A stretch of 64,000 nucleotides of DNA from DATJBF01 sp035516795. GTDB lineage: Bacteria > Verrucomicrobiota > Verrucomicrobiia > Palsa-1439. The notes beneath the pieces were generated by a model, which was not told where the DNA came from, did no database searches, and worked only from the letters and a program-made list of their open reading frames with translations. How positions within the stretch are numbered: the first letter of the stretch is position 1; every line of letters starts with the position of its first letter. The position numbers and the translations under genes were made by a program. This document shows, piece by piece, positions 32,384-40,672 of the stretch. The stretch is from NCBI GenBank assembly GCA_035516795.1, contig DATIZX010000074.1, forward strand, positions 7,183-71,182, read 5' to 3'.

Positions 32384-32905
32384 ATGAATGTGGTGTTGGT
32401 CGAGCCTGAGATTCCACCGAACACAGGGAACGTGGCGCGATTGTGCGCGGCGACGGGCGCCGTGCTGCATTTGGTCGGGCCGTTAGGTTTCCGACTGGAT
32501 GACAAGACATTGAAACGGGCGGGAATGGATTACTGGGAGCAGGTGACATGGAAGTATTGGGAGTCGTTGGATGAATTGAAGAAGGAAGCAGCCAACCCTC
32601 TCCCTTCGGAAGGGAGAAGGGAGATCTCCTCGCCCCGCTTGCGGGGAGAGGATCAAGGCGAGGGGCCGCAATTCTACTATGTCACCACGAAATCGAAGCG
32701 GCCTTACACAGTGCCGCATTATCTCTGGAACGATTATCTAGTGTTTGGACGCGAGACCGCCGGCTTGCCCAAATCGCTGCTCGATGCCAATCCTGAAACG
32801 ACGATCACCATACCCATGTTCAATCCGCAGGCACGCAGCCTGAATCTGGCAACCGCCGTGGCCATCGTGTTGTATGAAGCTGTGCGGCAGATCAAACAAC
32901 TCTAA
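32384..32905 (+). CDS. trmL: tRNA (cytidine(34)-2'-O)-methyltransferase with an inserted repeat
   Basis: 173 residues, SPOUT fold. TrmL methylates the wobble ribose of tRNA-Leu. Family motifs are MNVVLVEPEIPPNTGNVARL, LHLVGPLGF, DYLVFGRETAGLP and IPMFNPQARSLNLATAVAI. Between the DELKKEAA helix and FYYVTTKSKRPYT, about 23 residues (72-94, PLPSEGRREISSPRLRGEDQ and following) are encoded by two palindromes of a dispersed repeat and are not part of the normal family sequence. The reading frame is kept. The insertion falls in a loop before the conserved strand, so the enzyme may still work. Confidence 0.9.
   Translation: MNVVLVEPEIPPNTGNVARLCAATGAVLHLVGPLGFRLDDKTLKRAGMDYWEQVTWKYWESLDELKKEAANPLPSEGRREISSPRLRGEDQGEGPQFYYVTTKSKRPYTVPHYLWNDYLVFGRETAGLPKSLLDANPETTITIPMFNPQARSLNLATAVAIVLYEAVRQIKQL
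32596..32662. repeat. In-frame palindromic repeat insertion within trmL
   Basis: CTCCCTTC-G-GAAGGGAG and CCTCGCCCCGC-TT-GCGGGGAGAGG are two hairpins. The translated PLPSEGRRE...SSPRLRGEDQGEG peptide is of the kind found wherever this repeat class enters genes. Confidence 0.8.
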
Positions 32906-33043
32906 ACTCGAATATCGAATTCCGAAACTTGAAGGAAACCCGAATGAGTAAATCAGCAATAACAGAAATCGGTGGCAGCGGCGCGTCGTTTACTCATTGC
33001 CGCATTTGAGATTCTTTCGGATTTCGCGCTTCGGATTTCGAAT

Positions 33044-33820
33044 TCACTTCTTTGGCAGGCTTTTCTCCAGGTCTTTAAAGAATCCCTGACCGGTTTTCTC
33101 AATCGATTTCGCGGCGCCTTCCATCGCTTTGCTCGCGGACCCGGTCACGCCACTGAGGTTTTTCTCAAGCTCGTTCACATTGACGCCGATATCGGGCAGG
33201 TGGACCTGATTCAACATGGTCATCAGAACCAATCGGCTGATATCGGTGGAATCCGTGATGTTCTGGTACGTGGCGTTCACATTCAGCGGGATGGTGCGCT
33301 CGGTCGGTTTGGCCTTGCTGTAATCCTTGTACGTGACCGTACCGATATGGACGCGCAATTGGTCCACGCGATAGGACGTCTTCTTGGCAGGCGTGCCGCC
33401 GGCTGGTTTGGCTGGTTCAGATTTGTTGGCGCTTGAAGATGAGGTGACACCTTTCAGTCTCTGGACATTCGTCTCGCCCTTGGCGTTTTTCACAATGACG
33501 ATTTGTTTGAGGTTTATCAGCATGTCCGTGATGTGCGGTGCGCCAGCGAGCATCGAACCCAGACGATAATCCATACGGAATTCAGGAAGATCGACAAACA
33601 TCTTTTCCTTGAAATCGGGAGGATTCAGCAATTTCAGGTTTTGCACATGCACCTCGCTGGAGAACAATCCTAGGTCCACCGAACCGATCTCCAGCGGGAA
33701 ACCGGTCATGCGCTTTGCCCCCATCTCGACGGCGATCCGGGCAATGACATTGCGAGCGAGAAAAAGAATCACGAGCAGAACAACCAGGCCGGCCAGAATC
33801 TTCCAGAGAAGCTTTTTCAT
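33044..33820 (-). CDS. Membrane-anchored AsmA-like protein
   Basis: 258 residues. One N-terminal membrane helix (MKKLLWKILAGLVVLLVILF) anchors a periplasmic part. The start of that part (VEMGAKRMTGFPLEIGSVDL, LGLFSSEVHVQNLKLLNPP) resembles the AsmA / DUF748 type chorein-like N-terminus found in envelope lipid-handling proteins. It also has a Ser/Lys-rich linker (about 125-148) and a coiled C-terminal stretch. Length is short for AsmA itself. Function is unknown; a role in outer-membrane maintenance is inferred from the family resemblance only. It stands alone, divergent from the broken nfo gene. Confidence 0.65.
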   Translation of the reverse strand: MKKLLWKILAGLVVLLVILFLARNVIARIAVEMGAKRMTGFPLEIGSVDLGLFSSEVHVQNLKLLNPPDFKEKMFVDLPEFRMDYRLGSMLAGAPHITDMLINLKQIVIVKNAKGETNVQRLKGVTSSSSANKSEPAKPAGGTPAKKTSYRVDQLRVHIGTVTYKDYSKAKPTERTIPLNVNATYQNITDSTDISRLVLMTMLNQVHLPDIGVNVNELEKNLSGVTGSASKAMEGAAKSIEKTGQGFFKDLEKSLPKK

Positions 33821-33866
33821 GCTATTCTCTTAATCGCATTCGCGTTCACAATCAACTCCGGGTTCC

Positions 33867-34712
33867 ATGCCAAGACTGGGAGCACACATGTCCATTGCGG
33901 GAGGAGTCGACCGGGCCATCGACCGCGGCGCGTCGATTGGCTGCGACACCATTCAGATTTTCCTGAAGAGCAACATGCAATGGCGCGGTCGCCGGCTGAA
34001 CGTCGCCGAGGTGCAATGATTCAAGCTCCGACAACACAAGACGAAAATCCGCCCGGTCTTTGCCCACAGCAGTTACCTCGTCAATCTGGCTGCCACGAAC
34101 GCCGTCTTCCTCAAAATGTCCATCGCGGCGATGATTGACGAGATTCAGCGCGCCGAGTTGATCGGCGTGCCGTTCATCGTCATGCATCCCGGCGCGCACA
34201 TGGGCGCTAGCGAGTCGAGAGGATTGCGTCGCATCGCGCGCAGTCTGGATGAAATATTTCACGCGACGAAGCGGAGTCGGGTCAAGATTGCGCTGGAAAC
34301 CACGGCGGGGCAGGGGACCAATCTCGGTTACCGGTTCGAGCATCTGGCCGAAATCCTCGCGCGCGTAACAAACCCAGAGCGTTTGGCTGTCTGCATCGAT
34401 ACCTGTCATCTCCACGCTGCCGGCTACGACATTCGCACGCCACGGGCCTACCGGAAGACGATGAAAGAGTTCGACCGGATCATCGGCTGCAAACGCGTCG
34501 CTGCCTTTCACCTGAACGACTCGAAGACGCCGTTCGGTTCACGCGTGGATCGCCACGCGCACATTGGGAAAGGCCAAATTGGACTATCGGCCTTCCGTTG
34601 CATCTTGCGCGACCCGCGCTGGCGCAAATTGCCGATGGTATTGGAGACGCCGAAAAGTGACGATTTGCACGAAGACGTGGAGAATCTGAAGGTGTTGAGG
34701 AGCCGACTCTGA
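33867..34712 (+). pseudogene. nfo: Endonuclease IV interrupted by an in-frame TGA
   Basis: The start at 33867 (MPRLGAHMSIAGGVDRAI) through 34712 gives the whole of endonuclease IV, the AP endonuclease of base-excision repair, except for one TGA at 34017-34019 between NVAEVQ and FKLRQHKT. Zinc-ligand motifs are intact: GAHMS, VFAHSSYLVNLA, MHPGAH, ETTAGQG, CIDTCHLHAAGYD, HLNDSKTPFGSRVDRHAHIG and ETPK. The frame is otherwise clean, so the mutation is recent, or the base call is wrong, or the stop is read through. The second half alone (from the ATG at 34116) lacks the first beta-strands of the barrel and should not be active. Confidence 0.85.
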
Positions 34713-34923
34713 ATCCTGAAGTCGGCGGAATGCCTTGCCCGTGGCTGTGCTGGTCGTGTAGCATCCCGCTTGACCTGGGAATTGAGAGGCGAGGTCATGA
34801 GCGACCAGTTCCAGCATGACGTTTCCTTGAGCCACACTGAGGGCCTTCAACGCGACACGAAGGGGCCCCGCTCCAGCAGTTCACACTTTGATATTCCAAT
34901 CGGCATTTCAAGTCCAACGTCTC

Positions 34924-35112
34924 ATGAGAAGCCCTCGCGTCACACAACTGGTGCCCGTCGAACAAGTTGAGCGGATGATCCATCTCGCGCGCGGCGAGAA
35001 GGTGTTGTTGGATGCGGATCTGGCCATGCTCGGCGAGTCCGTGAGATCTGTGGAATCCGTGGATAGAAACGGTTACTTCAGGACGACGAAGGTGGAACTG
35101 TCGCCGCGTTGA
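34924..35112 (+). pseudogene. ORF6N-domain remnant
   Basis: About 35 residues (LVPVEQVERMIHLARGEKVL then LDADLAMLGESV) match the start of the ORF6N domain found in phage and mobile-element anti-repressor-like proteins, in which I/L-x-x-I-R-G-x-K-V-M-L-D-x-D-L-A-x-L-Y-G is the core. The similarity then breaks and the frame runs into the end of the htrA gene on the other strand. It is probably the 5' stub of a deleted gene. The preceding stretch 34713-34923 shows nothing recognisable. Confidence 0.5.
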
Positions 35113-36530
35113 ACGTATAACAGCGCACCTTTGTCTTTGTCGGCTTTGGCGATGGCGGCCTTGAAATCTTCGGAAGAACGAATGGGTGAGTGATCGATCT
35201 CGGTGATGACATCGCCGGGTTGCATGCCTTTCTGTTCGCCCGAGCTTCCGGCCGCAACATCGGTGACGACGACGCCCCGCTTGATTTCGAGCTTCAGGCT
35301 TTCGGCGAGGTCTTTGGTCAACGTTTGCACCGTCAGGCCGAAGGCGGTTTCGGATTTCGGTGTGATCGGATGCGGCCGCGATGCGGCGACTTTGATGGGG
35401 TCGGGCATCGCGCCGGTCTCCAACGCGATCTGGAGCTTCTTGCCGTCACGCCAGACGTCGAGCTGGATCTTCTGGCCCACCTGTTTGCGGAGAATTTGCC
35501 GCTGCAAATCGCGGGGCTCTTTTACGGGCACACCGTCCACGGCGACGATGATATCCGCGGGCTTCAAATCGCTGCTGGCGGCAGGCGTGCCGGCGTGAAT
35601 CTCGCGAACGACTACGCCGTCCTTCACATCTTTCGCCATCTCAGCCAGGTCCTTGTCGTCGGAAAGAGACCGGATACCGACACCAATCCACGGGTAAGTG
35701 ACTTTGCCGTCCTTGATCAGTTTTTCAGCGCTGTCGTCCGCGATGTTGATAGGAATGGCAAACCCGATGCCCCGATTGAGTCCGCGGATGAGCGTATTGA
35801 TGCCAATGACGCGGCCTTCGATGTCGCACAACGGTCCGCCGGAGTTGCCGGGATTGATGGAGGCGTCGGTTTGAATGTAATCGATCGTCGCGACAATCAG
35901 CGGATCGCCCATCGGCGGACGGCCTTTGGCACTGACGAATCCCACGGTGAACGTGTAATCCAATTCGTACGGTGCGCCGATGGCGATGGCCCATTGGCCG
36001 ACCTTGATTCTGTCGCTGTCGGCGAGCCGGGCCGCCGGCAAATCTTTCGCATCAATCTTGATGACGGCCACGTCGATCCGGTCATCGACACCAACGACTT
36101 TGGCCGGGAACTCGCGGCCATCTTCGAGACGGACGGAGATCGAGTCGGCGCCATCGACGACGTGTTGATTGGTCAGAATATAGCCGTCGCGACGCAAGAT
36201 GACGCCGGAGCCCTGGCTATCGATGTCGCGCGGATGCCCGGGCGGGAGTTCGCGAAAAAAGAAATCGAAGGGCGTTCGGTCGAATTGTTGTCCATCGTCG
36301 CCGTCGGCGGAATCCAAACGGATGGTACGTTTGGTGGTGATGACGACGACAGCGGGGCTCACGTGTTCGGCGACTTTCTCGAAGGCCCGTTCCAGATGTC
36401 GTGCGAGATTCAGGTCGCCATCCGGTGCGGTTGAGGATTCTTTGGCCGAAACAGGCGGAATCCATGGTGCGCTGCCCCAGGTGAAGGCGATGGCGATTGT
36501 CAAACACGTTGCGAGAATCGACGCTTTCAT
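35073..36530 (-). CDS. HtrA/DegP-type periplasmic serine protease
   Basis: 485 residues from the ATG at 36530. A signal peptide (ILATCLTIAIAFTWGSA) sends it to the periplasm. The trypsin-like triad is His123 (LTNQHVVDGA), Asp153 (DDRIDVAVIKID) and Ser230 (INPGNSGGPLCD). Two PDZ domains follow (about 270-365, with AGTPAASSDLKPADIIVAVDG in pieces, and about 390-480, with GSSGEQKGMQPGDVI). It degrades or refolds damaged envelope proteins. A GTG four codons upstream is an alternative start. It is divergent from nadA, whose start is 160 bases away. Confidence 0.93.
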   Translation of the reverse strand: MKASILATCLTIAIAFTWGSAPWIPPVSAKESSTAPDGDLNLARHLERAFEKVAEHVSPAVVVITTKRTIRLDSADGDDGQQFDRTPFDFFFRELPPGHPRDIDSQGSGVILRRDGYILTNQHVVDGADSISVRLEDGREFPAKVVGVDDRIDVAVIKIDAKDLPAARLADSDRIKVGQWAIAIGAPYELDYTFTVGFVSAKGRPPMGDPLIVATIDYIQTDASINPGNSGGPLCDIEGRVIGINTLIRGLNRGIGFAIPINIADDSAEKLIKDGKVTYPWIGVGIRSLSDDKDLAEMAKDVKDGVVVREIHAGTPAASSDLKPADIIVAVDGVPVKEPRDLQRQILRKQVGQKIQLDVWRDGKKLQIALETGAMPDPIKVAASRPHPITPKSETAFGLTVQTLTKDLAESLKLEIKRGVVVTDVAAGSSGEQKGMQPGDVITEIDHSPIRSSEDFKAAIAKADKDKGALLYVQRGDSSTFVVLK

Positions 36531-36690
36531 AAATTTGTCCACTCAACTGCGACTTCCACCGCCATATTCTAGCAGACAGTGTGCGCGTTGACAAACCCGG
36601 CATTTCCGTTAGGGTGTGGCACCGTAGTAGCGTTCGTCCCGGACGCGGTCGCGCTCCGAGCCGCCGGGGACGGCGGCCACTACAACGAAA

Positions 36691-37629
36691 ATGCTGGCGA
36701 CCACGGAAAAGCAATCGCTTCAGGAGCGCCTTCTCGAACTGAAGAAGCTGCGAAACGCCGTCATTCTAGCCCACAATTATCAGGTGCCGGAATTGCAGGA
36801 TGTGGCGGATTTCGTCGGCGACTCCCTCGGTTTGTCTTTCCAGGCCAGGGAGACGAACGCTGATGTGATTCTCTTTTGCGGTGTTCACTTCATGGCCGAG
36901 ACGGCAAAGATCGTGAATCCCGGCAAGACTGTTCTGCTGCCCGACCTGGAAGCGGGTTGTTCGCTGGCCGATTCGTGCGACGCGAAAGCGTTGGCGCGCT
37001 GGAAAGAAGCGCATCCCGACGTGCAGATCGTTGCCTATATCAATTGCACCGCCGCCGTGAAAGCGCTCGTGGATATCATTTGCACCTCTGGGAACGCTGT
37101 CAAAGTCGTCAATTCCATTCCCGCCGACAAACCAATCCTATTCGTTCCCGATCAGAATCTCGGTCAATGGGTCATGGCGCAAACGGGTCGGCAAATGATT
37201 CTCTGGCCGGGCGCGTGTTCGACGCACGTGCTGTTCACGCACAAGGCGATCTTTCGACTCAAGCAGGAGTATCCGGACGCGGAGATCGTTGCCCACCCGG
37301 AATGTTTGCCAGCAGTCCGCATGATGGCTGATGAAGTTTGCTCGACCGAAAAAATGCTCAATTACTGCAAGAACTCATCCGCCCACGAATTCATCATCGT
37401 TACCGAAGCCGGCATGCTCCACCGTCTCGAAAAGGAATTGCCGGACAAAGTATTCATTCCCGGTCCGACCGATTCCTGCCACTGCAACGAATGCAGTTTC
37501 ATGAAGAAGAATACATTGGAGAAAGCCGTCGCCGCCTTGGAAAACCTCGCGCCGGAAATTTCGCTGGACGAAGAAACCCGTCGCCGCGCTCTCGTGCCAA
37601 TTGAACGGATGTTGGCGCTGGGGAAGTGA
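36691..37629 (+). CDS. nadA: Quinolinate synthase A
   Basis: 312 residues, complete. It condenses iminoaspartate with dihydroxyacetone phosphate to quinolinate for NAD synthesis, using a [4Fe-4S] cluster. The three pseudo-repeat domains are visible: ILAHNYQVPELQDVADF with GDSLGLS, VVAYIN-type block IVAYINCTAAVKA, and EFIIVTEAGMLHRL. The cluster cysteines are in GCSLADSC, GACSTHV and the C-terminal DSCHCNECSFMKKNTLEK. A possible promoter is TTGACA (36588-36593) with TAGGGT (36610-36615), partly within a repeat. No nadB or nadC is nearby. Confidence 0.95.
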   Translation: MLATTEKQSLQERLLELKKLRNAVILAHNYQVPELQDVADFVGDSLGLSFQARETNADVILFCGVHFMAETAKIVNPGKTVLLPDLEAGCSLADSCDAKALARWKEAHPDVQIVAYINCTAAVKALVDIICTSGNAVKVVNSIPADKPILFVPDQNLGQWVMAQTGRQMILWPGACSTHVLFTHKAIFRLKQEYPDAEIVAHPECLPAVRMMADEVCSTEKMLNYCKNSSAHEFIIVTEAGMLHRLEKELPDKVFIPGPTDSCHCNECSFMKKNTLEKAVAALENLAPEISLDEETRRRALVPIERMLALGK

Positions 37630-37658
37630 ACGCCAGCTCGCCTCTGTCTTACGACCAT

Positions 37659-37753
37659 TGTAGCCGCAGACTTCAGTCTGCGTGGCACAGACGCACCCAT
37701 AAGCCGAGTCGGACGAGACGCCGCGGTCGTGTGCGGCAACGGTGCAGCTACAC
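37659..37753. repeat. REP-like composite repeat
   Basis: TGTAGC, CGCAGAC-TTCA-GTCTGCG, then CGCACCCATAAGCCGAGTCG, GACGAGACGCCGCGGTCGTG and CGGCAACGGTGCAGCTACAC. The unit at 60650-60742 is the same composite with few changes. Confidence 0.7.
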
Positions 37754-37777
37754 AGCAAACGGTTTCGTTGGGCAGCC

Positions 37778-38368
37778 TTACGCCGCCACCGCGAGTTTTT
37801 CTTCACGAGGTTGAACGTTCGGCACCGATGGACCAGTGGCTTGCGCAAACTTCATTGGGGAACGCAGCATCAGCGTCCCCAATAGAAAATCAAAGAGGGG
37901 TAGCACGACATTGAGATTCTTGCCCACGTAGCGGTGATGGAGCAGGTGGTGGCCATTGAGGCGAAAGAAAATGCCGGAGCGTTCAATATTGCGTTTGCGG
38001 GGAATGTGCATGCACCAGTGCAGGTATTCATACGCTGCATAGTAACAGACCATCGCCGCGAACATGCCCCAAGCCATTGGCACGCCTAACAACCACTGCA
38101 AACCGAGCACTGGACCGATGTGAATCGCCCACATCGCCGGCGCATTCCACCACGCCATGGGGACGGTTTTCTTGTCGGCCTCATTCTGGAGGTGATACGT
38201 GTCATCGGCTTTGAATTTCCCATGGTGCGTGAGCGCGTGCGCCACGAACGGATACCGAAAGAACGGCACCGGACGATGCATCACGTATTTGTGAAGCATC
38301 CACTCGAAGAAACTGCAATAAACAACGCCACCAACGAACCCAATTGTCTGCCAAAAGATTGGATGCAT
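37778..38368 (-). CDS. Fatty acid hydroxylase / sterol desaturase superfamily membrane protein
   Basis: 196 residues with about four membrane helices. The di-iron histidine motifs are HKYVMH, HALTHHGKF and, near the end, HHLLHHRYVGKNLNVVLP. Members hydroxylate or desaturate lipid substrates, including sterols, fatty acids and carotenoids. I chose the ATG at 38368 (MHPIFWQTIGFVGG); the frame extends further upstream into the neighbouring gene. It stands head-to-head, with overlapping 5' regions, with a squalene/phytoene synthase gene, hinting at a shared isoprenoid or membrane-lipid role. Confidence 0.82.
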   Translation of the reverse strand: MHPIFWQTIGFVGGVVYCSFFEWMLHKYVMHRPVPFFRYPFVAHALTHHGKFKADDTYHLQNEADKKTVPMAWWNAPAMWAIHIGPVLGLQWLLGVPMAWGMFAAMVCYYAAYEYLHWCMHIPRKRNIERSGIFFRLNGHHLLHHRYVGKNLNVVLPLFDFLLGTLMLRSPMKFAQATGPSVPNVQPREEKLAVAA

Positions 38369-38426
38369 CGCGGGAGGGTACAGGAAACCTTGCAGAAGGC
38401 AATGGTTAATTCTAGAGTGACCGCCG

Positions 38427-39557
38427 ATGAGCGCCGACTCTTCGCAGATCACCGCCGGTAAGCCGTGTCTGCCACCATTTCCCCAGAAGGAGGAGCGATA
38501 TCTCCTCGAAGATTTGCTGCGGGACGTATCCCGTTCGTTCTACCTGACGCTGCGCGTTTTGCCGAAAGAGATTCGTCCGCAAATCTCGTTGGCCTACCTT
38601 CTGGCTCGGGCCAGCGACACGATTGCGGACTGCTTCGCGATAGCCGAGGCTGAGCGACTCGATACTTTGAAAAAGTTACGTGGGGCCTTCGCGTCTGGAA
38701 GCACGCTCGATGGGTCTCGCGTCCGAAGCACATGGGTCCACGGAGTCTTCTTTCGCCATAAGCAACCCGTCAATCCCATGGATCAGCCTGTCGCGGCGAC
38801 ATGGGAAGCCCAGATTTCCAAAGCAGAAAGAACCCTACTCGAGAGACTTTACGATTGCATGGACTTGCTCCGTCATTTCTCATACAACGATCAAAACCTT
38901 GTCCGGGAACTTCTCAAGAACATCGTCAGTGGACAAATTTTCGATCTGGAGAAGTTTCCCGGGGGAGACAAACGGGCAGTGACGGCGTTGGCCAACGACG
39001 ACGAGCTTGATCGCTACACGTACATGGTGGCGGGATGCGTCGGCGAGTTTTGGACGAAGATGTGCAAGGCGCATCTTGAGCCGTTGCATGATTGGAATAC
39101 CGCCAAGATGTGCGAACTGGGGATTCGGTATGGGAAGGGACTTCAATTGGTGAACGTATTGCGGGACGTCGCTTGGGATTTGCGGCGTGGGCGTTGTTAC
39201 TTGCCGGTCGAACACCCACGCAGTTTACTCGATCCGACCAACTACGATTCAATCCGGGCCGAATACACGAAATGGCTCGACCGTGCCGTCGATCATCTCG
39301 ACGCTGGCTGGGAATACACCATGCAAACTCCGCGCTCACTCTGGCGTCTGCGTCTGGCCTGCATCTGGCCGATTTGGATCGGATTGAAGACCATTGCTCG
39401 GTTGCGGACCGACAATCCGCTCGACCCCGCCGATCGGATCAAAATCCCGCGCAGCGAAGTCTACGGCGTGATGGGGCGCTCATTTCTGATCGTTCGCAGT
39501 GACGCGGCGCTCAACCGCGCTTTCCTGAGACTGCGGAATGCTGCTTCGCACCGGTAG
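38427..39557 (+). CDS. Squalene/phytoene synthase family protein
   Basis: 376 residues. It joins two prenyl diphosphates head-to-head. The two Mg-binding motifs are DTIAD (residues 64-68) and the later NVLRDVAWDLRRGRCYLP (D-x3-D). VSRSFYLTLRVLP is the usual opening. The overall sequence, including the long C-terminal helix region and GQIFDLEKF, looks closer to squalene synthase of eukaryotic/HpnC-like type than to CrtB, so squalene for hopanoids or sterols is the likelier product. No other hopanoid gene is visible. Start ATG at 38427. Confidence 0.87.
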   Translation: MSADSSQITAGKPCLPPFPQKEERYLLEDLLRDVSRSFYLTLRVLPKEIRPQISLAYLLARASDTIADCFAIAEAERLDTLKKLRGAFASGSTLDGSRVRSTWVHGVFFRHKQPVNPMDQPVAATWEAQISKAERTLLERLYDCMDLLRHFSYNDQNLVRELLKNIVSGQIFDLEKFPGGDKRAVTALANDDELDRYTYMVAGCVGEFWTKMCKAHLEPLHDWNTAKMCELGIRYGKGLQLVNVLRDVAWDLRRGRCYLPVEHPRSLLDPTNYDSIRAEYTKWLDRAVDHLDAGWEYTMQTPRSLWRLRLACIWPIWIGLKTIARLRTDNPLDPADRIKIPRSEVYGVMGRSFLIVRSDAALNRAFLRLRNAASHR

Positions 39558-39575
39558 GTAACGGTTTGTGTTTGC

Positions 39576-39636
39576 TGTAGCGGCGCTCTGTGAGCGTCGA
39601 AACCGTCGAGGTCGGCGGTCGCAGACCGCCGCTACA
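39576..39636. repeat. Paired REP-like palindromes upstream of dapA
   Basis: TGTAGC with GGCGCTC-TGT-GAGCGTC (one mismatch), then GGCGGTC-GCA-GACCGCC and GCTACA. It lies just upstream of the dapA promoter. Confidence 0.65.
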
Positions 39637-39673
39637 ATTCGAACTGCGCCTGTTTCCGCGTTCTTTTCCATGC

Positions 39674-39701
39674 TTGCAAAACGTCCCTGCCAACCTATGA
39701 T
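39674..39701 (+). promoter_or_regulatory. Candidate dapA promoter
   Basis: TTGCAA (39674-39679), a 16-base spacer and TATGAT (39696-39701). The -10 ends 9 bases before the ATG, so the transcript would be nearly leaderless. Confidence 0.5.
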
Positions 39702-39710
39702 TTGACCGGT

Positions 39711-40598
39711 ATGTTCAGTGGCACCCACACAGCTTTGGTCACGCCGTTCACCAAGGACGGCCGCGTCGATGAATCGCGGCTCCGTCAACTCGTCGAACAG
39801 CAGGTCGCCGCCGGGGTCGACGGCCTCGTGCCGTGCGGTACCACCGGCGAATCGCCCACGTTATCGCACGAAGAGCACAACCACGTCATTGAATTGGTCG
39901 TTAAGTTCGCCGCCGGACGGTGCAAGGTGATTGCGGGAACCGGCTCCAACTCGACCGACGAAGCGATTTCCATGACCCAGCACGCCAAGAAGGCCGGTGC
40001 GGATGCCACGCTGCAGGTTTCGCCGTATTACAACAAGCCGACGCAAGCCGGGTTGTACGCGCATTTCCGCGCGATAGCGGAGGATGGCGGGCTGCCGGTG
40101 ATTCTGTACAACATCCCCGGCCGTTGCGGAGTCGATATATCCAACGACACGATCGCCAAATTGCGCCGCGACTTGCCCAAATCCGTTGTGGGACTCAAAG
40201 AAGCGACCGGTGTGGTGGATCGCGTAAGCCAACTGCGCGCGGTGGTGGACCGGGATTTCTGCATTCTCTCGGGGGACGACTCGCTCACGCTGCCGATGAT
40301 GAGCGTCGGCGCGGTCGGCGTCATCAGCGTGGCTTCGAACGTTGTGCCGCGCGAGGTGACAGAGATGACGCATGCGGCGCTCAAGGGCGATTTCGAGCGG
40401 GCAGGGCGTATCCACGCGAAACTGTTCCCGATTTTTAAAGATCTGTTTATTGAAACGAACCCGGTTCCGGTTAAGGCTGCGCTGGCGATCATGGGGCTGA
40501 TCGAGGAGAAATACCGTCTGCCGCTCGTGCCGATGAGCGACGCCAACCGGGCGCAATTGAAAGAAACCTTGCAGCATTTGAAGTTGTTGCAGGGATGA
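39711..40598 (+). CDS. dapA: 4-hydroxy-tetrahydrodipicolinate synthase
   Basis: 295 residues, a TIM-barrel lyase. It condenses pyruvate with aspartate semialdehyde in the diaminopimelate pathway. The Schiff-base lysine is Lys163 in VVGLKEATG. GTTGESPTL and VSPYYNKPTQAGLY carry the Thr and Tyr of the proton relay. The ATG at 39711 (MFSGTHTALVTPF) is the family start; a TTG three codons earlier is less likely. dapB follows after 74 bases filled by a palindromic repeat. Confidence 0.95.
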   Translation: MFSGTHTALVTPFTKDGRVDESRLRQLVEQQVAAGVDGLVPCGTTGESPTLSHEEHNHVIELVVKFAAGRCKVIAGTGSNSTDEAISMTQHAKKAGADATLQVSPYYNKPTQAGLYAHFRAIAEDGGLPVILYNIPGRCGVDISNDTIAKLRRDLPKSVVGLKEATGVVDRVSQLRAVVDRDFCILSGDDSLTLPMMSVGAVGVISVASNVVPREVTEMTHAALKGDFERAGRIHAKLFPIFKDLFIETNPVPVKAALAIMGLIEEKYRLPLVPMSDANRAQLKETLQHLKLLQG

Positions 40599-40601
40599 AA
40601 T

Positions 40602-40667
40602 TGTAGCGGCGGTCTATGACCGTCGCGGGATGCTGTCTTGGAATTGGCGGTCGCAGACCGCCGCTGG
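40602..40667. repeat. Paired REP-like palindromes between dapA and dapB
   Basis: TGTAGCGGCGGTC-TAT-GACCGTCG, then GGCGGTC-GCA-GACCGCC and GCTGGA. It fills the whole space between two genes of one operon and could tune the ratio of their messages. Confidence 0.7.
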
Positions 40668-40672
40668 AATTT

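Noticed and set aside
34017..34019. TGA in nfo as selenocysteine or a reassigned codon.
   Set aside because: Endonuclease IV has no known selenocysteine form, no SECIS-like element is evident, and TGA is used as a normal stop by many genes here (for example pntAB, dapF-region and panB neighbours).
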